The notes below the pieces were generated by a model that saw only the letters and a list, made by a program, of their open reading frames with translations, did not search any database and was not told where the DNA came from. Below are positions 26,978-33,775 of a stretch of DNA of 64,000 nucleotides, piece by piece; position 1 is the stretch's first letter; every line of letters starts with the position of its first letter. The position numbers were made by a program, and so were the translations under genes. Source of the stretch: Collinsella sp. AF02-46-1 (GTDB taxonomy: Bacteria > Actinomycetota > Coriobacteriia > Coriobacteriales > Coriobacteriaceae); NCBI RefSeq assembly GCF_003465825.1, contig NZ_QSBV01000002.1:62001-126000 (forward strand), read 5' to 3'.

Positions 26978-27029
26978 TGGGCAATAGGATGCTAAGACGC
27001 ACCCTACCATCTTGGCATCCTATTGCCCA
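26978..27029 (+). ncRNA. Leader hairpin A2 with conserved loop
   Basis: Fifteen-bp stem (TGGGCAATAGGATGC 26978-26992 with 27015-27029) capped by a 22-nt loop differing from that of A1 at only 3 positions (core GCACCCTACC). It starts 7 bp after the operator, at the 5' end of the transcript. Confidence 0.65.
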
Positions 27030-27053
27030 TGCCATGCCATTTGCTTTCTTCCC

Positions 27054-27179
27054 GTCTCGTTGAGCCCTTCAGTCCCATTCTGGCACAACGAGACATTCCT
27101 AGACGACTGACCATGGGGCCGGCTTTTCTGCCGTTGAGGCAGTGCCTCCGATAACCCTCTTTTTGCCGGCCCAGGTCAG
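27054..27179 (+). ncRNA. Leader of the YczE-like gene: pseudoknot (B) plus switch-like stem (C), second copy
   Basis: P1 GTCTCGTTG (27054-27062) pairs with 27086-27094. Loop strand TCAGTC (27069-27074) pairs with GACTGA (27105-27110). C outer strand CTGACC (27107-27112) pairs alternatively with GGTCAG (27174-27179). GGGCCGGC (27116-27123) pairs with 27165-27172; a CTGCC/GGCAG hairpin is followed by the invariant 18-nt strand (27139-27156). Compared with the kdgA leader, stem sequences differ but pair, while single-stranded CAGTCCCATTC, CCTA and the 18-mer are kept. Confidence 0.7.
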
Positions 27180-27222
27180 ACATTTCTCTTTAAATATCCT
27201 TCAATCGAAAGGATGCAGCAGC

Positions 27223-27906
27223 ATGCGACCGCTCATCATCATGCATGGCGAGAAGATCGACTGGCGTCATACCGTCATAAGAATGCTGATGTATCTGGCG
27301 GGCGTTGCCGTGCTGGCACTCGGTATGAGCCTCCAGACGGCATCTGGCCTGGGCGTCGCCGCGCTCACGTGCTTTGCCACGACCCTATCCATGCTCACGG
27401 GCAAGACGCTCGGCTTTTGGATTACAACTACCTATGTCGCTTACATCGCGGCGCAGCTCGCCATCTTGCGACGCGAATTTCAACCGCGCATTTTGCTCGA
27501 GCTTTGCTTTTCAACGCTAATGGGCGGCTTCACCGATCTGTTCATGGCGTTCAACCCGCTGCATCCCACGGCGCTCCCCGCGCAGGTTGCGACCATGCTG
27601 CTCTCCCTCGCTATCACCGCATTTGGCGTCAGTCTCGTCGTCAACATGGGCGTTGTCCCCAACGCACCCGACGGCTTGGTGCAGGTCATTGCGGAAAAGC
27701 TCAAGCGCCGTTTTGGAGACGTAAAGGTCATGTTCGATTGCTCGCATGTCGCCGCCTCGCTCACGCTGTCGCTGGTATGCATGCACAACTTAGGCGGCTT
27801 TGGCGTAACCACCGCCATCTCGGCACTGTTCTTGGGCCACATCATCAACTTCGCCAACAAGCTGTTTGCCCAGCGATTCGTCCGCATGGCGTTTGGCGCC
27901 AAATAG
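27223..27906 (+). CDS. YczE/YitT-like integral membrane protein
   Basis: A 227-residue membrane protein. About five hydrophobic segments begin with MLMYLAGVAVLALGMSLQTASGLGVAAL, the pattern of YczE/YyaS/YitT proteins (an internal GLGVxxLT motif). Function in the family is not established. Its promoter, CGAAACCGATTTCG operator and structured leader copy those of kdgK and kdgA, and a second uronate operator lies upstream, so I infer a role in uronate or KDG metabolism, perhaps transport. The ATG at 27223 has AAAGGA 10 nt upstream. A 27-residue upstream extension would read through the leader structure and is rejected. Confidence 0.75.
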   Translation: MRPLIIMHGEKIDWRHTVIRMLMYLAGVAVLALGMSLQTASGLGVAALTCFATTLSMLTGKTLGFWITTTYVAYIAAQLAILRREFQPRILLELCFSTLMGGFTDLFMAFNPLHPTALPAQVATMLLSLAITAFGVSLVVNMGVVPNAPDGLVQVIAEKLKRRFGDVKVMFDCSHVAASLTLSLVCMHNLGGFGVTTAISALFLGHIINFANKLFAQRFVRMAFGAK

Positions 27907-28075
27907 CGAACAGCCGCGGAGCAAACGAGGCTCGAGTGCCCGGCATATCGATGTCGCAAATAACGACGCACGCGCTATACGGACGATGAGGAATAGCCCG
28001 TCGCAAACCCCGCAAGCGGAGCTATATGTTGCTATAACTTGACATAAATTGGTCCATTGCCAGCCGGCATGCAAA

Positions 28076-28105
28076 AGGCCCCAAGCCATTCGCGGCTTGG
28101 GGCCT
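28076..28105 (-). terminator. Terminator of the AlbA_2-type gene
   Basis: AGGCCCCAAGCC/GGCTTGGGGCCT with a 6-nt loop, followed by TTTTGC on the minus strand, 25 bp past the stop codon at 28130. The gap 27907-28075 holds nothing recognisable. Confidence 0.8.
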
Positions 28106-28129
28106 GCCTGGTAACACAGGTCTTTCGGA

Positions 28130-29383
28130 CTACGCTCGCTCGTATTTCGTGGCGCGGCCTGTCCCCTGTTTCATGATCGCGTTTCGGCTGAGCAGAGATT
28201 CGAGCGCGGACAATGTTCGCGCACGGCTCAGCCCCGTCTGTTTCTCAATCTCACTTCGCGACATAATTCGTCCGCCCGACAAGGCCTTAAGAACCTGAGC
28301 CTCTTCTCCAGACCCTTCAAAGGCATCGGTAACGGGCAACGCGACAGCTACCACGCCGCCACGAATATCAAAGACCGGCTGATTAATCGAATCGCGATAG
28401 GCACGCCTAATGCGCGCAATTCCCGTTCCAAACTTCTCGATATAGTCCAACTTTAAGAAGACCTCGGCAACGATGGGATTTCTGAGCACGGATATCTGTC
28501 CATACAGGTATTGCTCCGTCGTCAAGCCAGCGGGCAACGACCCGGGTGAAGTCACAACGACGCGATCATCATACAGAGCAACCTGAACATTCGCTTGCAC
28601 GTCCCACGTCCGATGCACTAGAGCGTTTGCAACTGCCTCGCGGAATGCCTCGAGGGGAATCCGGTCGGTCTGAACACGCTCGACACCTTCGATGCGCTCA
28701 TAACGATAGTAGCGCGCGAACATGGCAACTGCTCTATCAACCTGCTCAATTGCAGACAGGCCCGTCGTCGTCTCACGATCTAAAAGCACGTCCTCGGTGT
28801 CGCCAAAACGAACGCAGTCGATGCCCGGAAATTCGTTGTTATCCGCCAATATCGCCGCGGCATTGGTATAGCCATCCTTGCCGAGCAGGCGAAGCGTTCG
28901 CATGATATCCGACGTGAGCTCAGAAATGCCTAGATGCTCGATGCACTTGTGTTCGAGCGTATGAAAACTCAGGTCCTGGCGAGCCGAGGTGAGCGCATCG
29001 AACGTCAGATTGCTGCCTTCGAGCGTCAGCCTGCCGTATTCAAAACGGTCGACCTCTACCGTCGCCGAATCATTTCGCCTGTAGGCCTTCCCCTTGCTTC
29101 GATAGGGCTTGTCCTGCCCCTCGTAAACCGTAAGCGTTACAGTTCCGCGGTTCTCGTCGAGCTCGAGCGTGTAACGAGGCGCAGGATCCAGACTGTCATT
29201 AATCATGTTCTCGATGCGCAGACACTCCGCAACCGGGTCAGAAAGACCGACTGCAACACCACCGTCGTCAACGCCAAACTCTATCTTGCCCGTCCCGTAG
29301 TTTGCATAGGCGCTCACCGTTTTAAGAAACGTCGGCGTTACGCTTTCCTTGTATTCGACGGTAGGACTCTCTCTGACAACCAT
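28130..29383 (-). CDS. AlbA_2 (Schlafen-type) ATP-binding regulator
   Basis: About 417 residues from the ATG at 29383. The N-terminal AlbA_2 domain covers about 5-120 (ESPTVEYKESVTPTFLKTVSAYANYGTGKIEFGVDDGG cut to its core YKES...AYAN...GVDD). A C-terminal HATPase-like region (PLEAFREAVANALVHRTWD, SPGSLPAGLT) and a last winged helix (MSRSEIEKQTGLSRARTLSALESLL) follow. Such proteins are usually annotated as transcriptional regulators or ATP-binding proteins; no defined target is known. The start is chosen because AAGGAGAAGG precedes it; an ATG at 29413 has no site. Two TTTGCGTACGG repeats upstream suggest autoregulation. Confidence 0.75.
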   Translation of the reverse strand: MVVRESPTVEYKESVTPTFLKTVSAYANYGTGKIEFGVDDGGVAVGLSDPVAECLRIENMINDSLDPAPRYTLELDENRGTVTLTVYEGQDKPYRSKGKAYRRNDSATVEVDRFEYGRLTLEGSNLTFDALTSARQDLSFHTLEHKCIEHLGISELTSDIMRTLRLLGKDGYTNAAAILADNNEFPGIDCVRFGDTEDVLLDRETTTGLSAIEQVDRAVAMFARYYRYERIEGVERVQTDRIPLEAFREAVANALVHRTWDVQANVQVALYDDRVVVTSPGSLPAGLTTEQYLYGQISVLRNPIVAEVFLKLDYIEKFGTGIARIRRAYRDSINQPVFDIRGGVVAVALPVTDAFEGSGEEAQVLKALSGGRIMSRSEIEKQTGLSRARTLSALESLLSRNAIMKQGTGRATKYERA

Positions 29384-29423
29384 ACGTACGGTCCTTCTCC
29401 TTTTCATGCTCATCTGAACCGTA

Positions 29424-29494
29424 TTATAAGACGAAAAACATTTGCGTACGGCTTAGAATCAGACGCAAACTGTTTTCGTCTTATTTGCGTACGG
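29424..29494 (-). promoter_or_regulatory. Promoter region with two TTTGCGTACGG repeats
   Basis: TTTGCGTACGG occurs at 29441-29451 and 29484-29494, 43 bp apart (about four helical turns). Each is flanked by GACGAAAA-like sequence, and a TATAAT lies nearby at about 29424 on the minus strand. It is probably a binding site array for the AlbA_2-type protein or another regulator. Confidence 0.5.
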
Positions 29495-29575
29495 AAACTA
29501 GATACAAATTTCACGTTCATACGACTATTTACCAAACGCATAGTGTTTTCGTCCGGCAATGCGTCCGTAATCCAA

Positions 29576-29611
29576 ACAAAAAGGCCCCGAGCTCGTGTTG
29601 AACTCGGGACC
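29576..29611 (-). terminator. Orphan terminator-like hairpin
   Basis: GGTCCCGAG/CTCGGGGCC hairpin followed by TTTTTG on the minus strand, but no minus-strand gene lies upstream of it. It could end an unrecognised short transcript from 29612-29790, or be a remnant. The rest of 29495-29700 shows nothing else. Confidence 0.4.
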
Positions 29612-29712
29612 TCTTGCGCCGCGCATCTATGAGAGGAGAAATGCGATGCGCACGGGCGCTACTCCATGTAGCAGATATCGCGACGAGCGGCTGCAACCGT
29701 TCACCTTTTAAA

Positions 29713-29727
29713 AGTGAACGTTCACCT
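29713..29727. promoter_or_regulatory. Uronate-regulon operator upstream of the kduD-like gene
   Basis: AGTGAACGTTCACCT, a near-perfect match to the AGGTGAACGTTCACCT palindrome, 104 bp before the gene start. An adjacent GTTCACC-TTTTAAAA-GTGAAC arrangement (29699-29719) adds a second half-site pair, and CCGTTCA at 29697 resembles half of the 28-bp element. Confidence 0.7.
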
Positions 29728-29830
29728 GATTCTAGGAAAACCTGACTTTTAATTCCTCCGCTTCTCCTATACTGAACTTGTAATAGAAGCAAGACTTATA
29801 TAGATGAACGTTTCTTTTGGAAGGATTGTA

Positions 29831-30640
29831 ATGTCTAACCTTATGGACAGCTTCCGCCTGGACGGCAAGGTCGCGCTCGTGACCGGCGCCACCTATGGCA
29901 TCGGCATGGCCATGGCCGAGGCACTCGGCGAAGCCGGCGCCAGGATCGCCTTTAACGCCCGTCACGCCGACAAGGTCGCCGAGGCCGAGAAGCACTACCG
30001 CGAGCTGGGCTTTGATGCTCACGGCTATGTTGCCGACGTCACCGACGAGGCCGTCGTCGCCGAGCTCATCGCCAAGATCGAGGCCGATTTTGGCACCACG
30101 CCCGACATTCTGGTCAACAACGCAGGCGTCATCCAGCGCACCCCGATGCTCGACATGAGCGCCGAGGACTTCCGTCGCGTCGTCGACATCGACCTCAATG
30201 CCCCGTTTATCGTGTCCAAGGCCTGCCTGCCGGGCATGATCGCCAAGGGTCACGGCAAGATCATCAACATCTGCTCCATGATGAGCGAGCTCGGCCGCGA
30301 GACCATCGCGGGCTATGCCGCCGCCAAGGGCGGACTCAAGATGCTCACCAAGAACATCTGCTCCGAGTTTGGCGAGGCCAATATCCAGTGCAACGGCATT
30401 GGGCCCGGCTACATCGCCACGCCGCAGACCGCACCGCTGCGCGAGACGCAGCCCGACGGCAGACGCCACCCGTTTGACCAGTTCATCATTGCCAAGACGC
30501 CGGCCGCCCGTTGGGGCACGCCCGAGGACCTGAAGGGCCCCGCCGTGTTCCTGGCTTCCGACGCATCGAACTTCGTCAACGGGCACATTCTGTACGTGGA
30601 CGGCGGCATCCTCGCATACATCGGCAAACAGCCGCAATAA
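29831..30640 (+). CDS. kduD: SDR dehydrogenase, KduD/DhuD-like (2-keto-3-deoxygluconate-forming)
   Basis: A 269-residue short-chain dehydrogenase. The cofactor motif is GKVALVTGATYGIGMAMAE; NNAG is at residues about 92-95; the catalytic Ser is in NICSMMSE and Tyr/Lys in YAAAKGG; the C-terminus ends YVDGGILAYIG as in KduD and gluconate 5-dehydrogenase. In pectin or glycosaminoglycan use the enzyme reduces the 5-keto-4-deoxyuronate isomer (DHU) to KDG. The next gene encodes an RpiB-type isomerase, the pair described as DhuD-DhuI. The ATG at 29831 has AAGGA 7 nt upstream. Gluconate 5-dehydrogenase activity is the alternative. Confidence 0.85.
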   Translation: MSNLMDSFRLDGKVALVTGATYGIGMAMAEALGEAGARIAFNARHADKVAEAEKHYRELGFDAHGYVADVTDEAVVAELIAKIEADFGTTPDILVNNAGVIQRTPMLDMSAEDFRRVVDIDLNAPFIVSKACLPGMIAKGHGKIINICSMMSELGRETIAGYAAAKGGLKMLTKNICSEFGEANIQCNGIGPGYIATPQTAPLRETQPDGRRHPFDQFIIAKTPAARWGTPEDLKGPAVFLASDASNFVNGHILYVDGGILAYIGKQPQ

Positions 30641-30653
30641 GGAAACCGGGCGA

Positions 30654-30763
30654 GGCGGTCGGCAGTTAAGTCTGCTGCTCGAACAGTCCTGCGCAAGACG
30701 GAAAGCACATTAAGTGCTTTCCTTTGCGTGCGGAACTCGCGACAGACTTAACTGCCGACCGCC
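30654..30763 (+). ncRNA. Long structured leader hairpin upstream of the RpiB-type gene
   Basis: A perfect 21-bp stem (30654-30674 with 30743-30763; inner ends TTAAGTCTG/CAGACTTAA) encloses a 68-nt interior holding its own helices, CGCAA/TTGCG and GAAAGCAC/GTGCTTTC (30701-30721). It sits between kduD and the isomerase gene, parallel to the structured gap between kdgK and kdgA. No T-run follows, so it is more likely a processing, stability or regulatory structure than a terminator. Confidence 0.55.
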
Positions 30764-30847
30764 CGCATAGCTCATCGCGGATTGGCTTTGCCGCCGCCCG
30801 CGCACAGAAACAAAAAACTGGAAGATTTAGTTGAAAGGTTAACTCAA

Positions 30848-31489
30848 ATGAAGATCGCTCTAATCAACGAGAATTCTCAGAACTCCAAGAACCCTATGAT
30901 CGAGGCTGCCCTTAAGAAGGTTGTCGAGCCCATGGGGCACACCGTCTTTAACTATGGCATGTATGCCGACGCCGACTCCAAGCCCCTCACCTACGTGCAG
31001 AACGGCATTCTTGCTGCCGTGCTGCTCAACTCCGGCGCTGCCGACTACGTCGTGACCGGTTGCGGCACCGGCGAGGGCGCCATGCTCGCCTGCAACTCCT
31101 TCCCCGGCGTGCTGTGCGGCCATGTTGCCGACCCGCTGGATGCCTACACCTTTGCCCAGGTCAACGATGGCAATGCCGTCGCCATGCCCTTCGCCCTCAA
31201 GAACGGCTGGGGCCAGGAGCTCAACCTCGAGTACACCTTCGAGAAGCTCTTTGGCTTTGGTTCGGGCAACGGCTACCCCGCCGAGCGCGTTGAGCCCGAG
31301 CAGCGCAACAAGAAGATTCTCGACGGCGTGCGCGCTGTGACCATGCGTCCGCTCGTCGACGTCCTGGGCGAAATCGATCAGGATCTGGTGAAGGGCGCCC
31401 TCGCTGGCGAGCACTTCCAGGAGTACTTCTTTGCCAACGCCACCGACGAGGCCATCATCGCCAAGGTCAAGGAGCTCTTGGGGCTGTAA
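30848..31489 (+). CDS. RpiB/LacA/LacB-family isomerase, DhuI-like
   Basis: A 213-residue sugar isomerase. It starts MKIALINENSQNSKNPM and has the family core VTGCGTGEGAMLACNSFPGVLCG (here GCGTGEGAMLACNSFPGVLC) with the catalytic Cys-like region, then DPLDAYTFAQVNDGNAVAMP. The family includes ribose-5-P and galactose-6-P isomerases. DhuI of streptococci, encoded beside a KduD homologue, isomerises 4-deoxy-5-keto-uronate to DHU; that context matches here, so I favour a DhuI-like role. The ATG at 30848 has GAAAGG about 12 nt upstream. Confidence 0.75.
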   Translation: MKIALINENSQNSKNPMIEAALKKVVEPMGHTVFNYGMYADADSKPLTYVQNGILAAVLLNSGAADYVVTGCGTGEGAMLACNSFPGVLCGHVADPLDAYTFAQVNDGNAVAMPFALKNGWGQELNLEYTFEKLFGFGSGNGYPAERVEPEQRNKKILDGVRAVTMRPLVDVLGEIDQDLVKGALAGEHFQEYFFANATDEAIIAKVKELLGL

Positions 31490-31532
31490 TAAGGTCCACG
31501 GGGCGCACCGCCCCCCCAACAAGCCGCCAGAC

Positions 31533-31573
31533 AAAAGGCGCCGCGACAATCCATGTGTCGCGGCGCCTTTTTT
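31533..31573 (+). terminator. Terminator of the kduD-isomerase unit
   Basis: AAAAGGCGCCGCGACA (31533-31548) pairs with its complement (31556-31571), running into TTTTTT. It lies 45 bp beyond the stop codon at 31489 and before the convergent oxidoreductase gene, which it may also serve. Confidence 0.85.
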
Positions 31574-31628
31574 GATTGGCTATCGCTTGAGCCACCGCAA
31601 GGCGGCCGCTCCCCTATTTGCCGAGAGC

Positions 31629-33578
31629 CTACAGCTCGCAGGCAACCTTGTAGCCATCGCCGATGGCATCGCGGATGTTGCCGCACTTGTTGGCATCGCC
31701 CAGCACGTGGGTGGCAACACCGGCAGCGGCAAGGTCGTCGGCCAACTTGGTATTGGGACGATAGCCCATGGCGAGCACCAGCGTATCGGCATCGGCGATG
31801 GTGTGGGCCTCGCCATCCTTCTCGTAGCTGATGGCATCCTCGGTGATCTCGGTCACCTTGGCCTCGGTTAGCACATGGACGCCCTTGGAGAGCATGCGCG
31901 TGATGAGCACCGCGCGACCGGCACCACCCTCGTTGGCGGCGAGCGTCTTGGTCATCTCGATAACGGTGATGTCGCGGTTTGCCGGCGACAGATCGTTGAC
32001 CAACGGGGCCAGGTAATCGGCCGTCTCGCAACCGACGGTGCCGCCGCCCACGATGACAATCTTCTTGCCCGGGAAAGCCTTGCCACCCAGCAGGTCGTCA
32101 GCCGTCATGACCTGCTTAAATCCCTGCATAAAGGCCGGGGCGATGGGTTCGGCGCCATAAGCCAGGACAACCTCGTAGCCCGCGTAGTCGCGCTGGATGT
32201 CCTCGGCCGAAAGCTCGGTACCGAAGACGCACGTGACGCCGGCCTCGGCCAGGCGACGGTACTGATACTTGATCACGCGCGTGAGCTCCTGCTTTGCCGG
32301 CGGAACGGCCGCAATGCGCATCTCGCCGCCCGGCTCGTCCTGCTTATCCACGAGCACCACGTTATGGCCGCGCTTGGCGGCAATATAGGCTGCCTCCATG
32401 CCCGCGGGACCGGCACCCACAACGAGCACGTTCTTTGCCTCGGCGGCAGGCTCGTAGCCAGCCTCGTCACGCTCCACGTCCGGGTTGACGGTGCAGGAGA
32501 TGCGCTTGCCAAACATGATACCGTTCAGGCAGCGCAGGCAACCGATGCAGGGGCGGATGTCGTCGGCGTTGCCGGCAGCAGCCTTGTTGCAGAATTCGGC
32601 ATCGCACAGATTGGCGCGGCCCATCATGCAAATGTCGGCAGCGCCGTCCTCGATCAGCTCCTCGGCGATCCATGCCTCGTTAATGCGGCCGACCGTGGCA
32701 ACGGGAATGTTGACGTGCTTTTTGATCTCGCGCGAGCAGGCGGCGTGCGAGGCCTGCTGCGTGCCGGCGGCGGGAATGGCGGAACCGCGCTTGATGGTGG
32801 TGCCGCCCGACACATGAATCATGTCGACGCCGGCCTTCTCCAGGCGACGCGAGACGTAGATCATGTCGTTGAGGGTCAGGCCGCCATCGGTGTACTCGTC
32901 GCCCGAGATACGGACGTCGATGATAAAGTCCTTGCCGCAGCGCTCGCGAATCTCGGCGATGACCTCGAGCAGGAAGCGCATGCGGGCGTCGAGCGAGCCG
33001 CCGTACTCGTCGGTGCGCTTGTTATAGAGCGGGGTCAAAAAGCCGCCGAGCATGCCGTGGGCGTGTGCCGCATGGACCTCGACGCCGTCGACACCGGCCT
33101 TCTGCATGCGCACAGCAGCGTCACCAAACTGATGCGTGAGCTCGTGGATCTCATCGACCGTGATGGGGCGCGGCGCCTCGCGGGCATAGGACGGGCCCAC
33201 AAAGGACGGAGCGATCAGGCGCGGCGTGCCCGGAATGTTAAAGGCCATGTAGGCGGGGTGGAAGAGCTGCGGCATGATCTTGCAGCCATACTCGTGGACG
33301 GCCGCGGCGAGCTTTTCCCAGCCAGGGATAAACGTGTCGTCGTAGCAGCACATGTCACCCGGTAGATAGGTATAGGTGGGCTCGACCGTCACGACCTCGG
33401 TGATGATGAGGCCCACGCCGCCCTTGGCACGGGCACGGTAATGATCGACCAAGTCGTCGGTCACATAGCCATGATCGGCCAGGTTCGTGGACACCGGCGG
33501 CATAAAGACGCGGTTCTTGACCTCGGTCGTACCGACCTTGATCGGGCTAAAGAGCATCGGGTAGGCGGAAGACTCCAT
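31629..33578 (-). CDS. NADH:flavin oxidoreductase / enoate reductase (Old Yellow Enzyme with Fe-S and FAD domains)
   Basis: A 649-residue multi-cofactor reductase. Residues 1-360 form an FMN-binding TIM barrel (LFSPIKVGTTEVKNRVFMPP, HAAHAHGMLGGFLTPLYNKRTDEYGG cut here to its core). A 4Fe-4S site follows (CIGCLRC, then C 11 residues on), then FAD- and NAD(P)-binding Rossmann parts (VLVVGAGPAGMEAAY near 390; IVIVGGGTVGCETADYL near 520). Homologues include 2,4-dienoyl-CoA reductase and the bile-acid enzymes BaiCD/BaiH; the substrate cannot be assigned. The ATG at 33578 has AAAGGAA upstream. It is separated from the upstream gene by a palindromic repeat. Confidence 0.88.
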   Translation of the reverse strand: MESSAYPMLFSPIKVGTTEVKNRVFMPPVSTNLADHGYVTDDLVDHYRARAKGGVGLIITEVVTVEPTYTYLPGDMCCYDDTFIPGWEKLAAAVHEYGCKIMPQLFHPAYMAFNIPGTPRLIAPSFVGPSYAREAPRPITVDEIHELTHQFGDAAVRMQKAGVDGVEVHAAHAHGMLGGFLTPLYNKRTDEYGGSLDARMRFLLEVIAEIRERCGKDFIIDVRISGDEYTDGGLTLNDMIYVSRRLEKAGVDMIHVSGGTTIKRGSAIPAAGTQQASHAACSREIKKHVNIPVATVGRINEAWIAEELIEDGAADICMMGRANLCDAEFCNKAAAGNADDIRPCIGCLRCLNGIMFGKRISCTVNPDVERDEAGYEPAAEAKNVLVVGAGPAGMEAAYIAAKRGHNVVLVDKQDEPGGEMRIAAVPPAKQELTRVIKYQYRRLAEAGVTCVFGTELSAEDIQRDYAGYEVVLAYGAEPIAPAFMQGFKQVMTADDLLGGKAFPGKKIVIVGGGTVGCETADYLAPLVNDLSPANRDITVIEMTKTLAANEGGAGRAVLITRMLSKGVHVLTEAKVTEITEDAISYEKDGEAHTIADADTLVLAMGYRPNTKLADDLAAAGVATHVLGDANKCGNIRDAIGDGYKVACEL

Positions 33579-33695
33579 ACAGGGTTCCTTTCGTTTGAGC
33601 CGCTCGGCGGCAGTTACTGACCTATCTATCGTAGCAGTAACCGCGCCGTACCCGACCGCGCACGCTCCCCCGGCTTTTACTCAGCCCACAAAAAG

Positions 33696-33758
33696 TTGCG
33701 GTGGAATACGGAGTAGATAAGGCCTTTGACAGCCAAAACAGTCCGTATTTCACCGCAA
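33696..33758. repeat. 63-bp palindromic repeat, TTGCGGTG family, copy 2
   Basis: TTGCGGTGGAATACGGA (33696 onward) with complement TCCGTATTTCACCGCAA (33742-33758); the interior includes CCTTTGACAGCC. It matches the copy at 25988-26050, including the trailing CTGATG/CTAATG, and lies 17 bp past the GltD-like stop codon. Confidence 0.7.
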
Positions 33759-33775
33759 CTGATGGGCGGGGTGGG

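Noticed and set aside
27142..27222. An upstream start for the YczE-like protein at 27142
   Set aside because: The extra 27 residues are hydrophilic, are encoded by the conserved leader structure, and lack a ribosome binding site; the ATG at 27223 has AAAGGA.
29583..29611. A possible tRNA T-arm remnant or attachment site (GGTCCCGAGTTCAA)
   Set aside because: The stem cannot form a 5-bp T-arm with a 7-nt loop, no other tRNA arms surround it, and a terminator hairpin with T5 explains it better.
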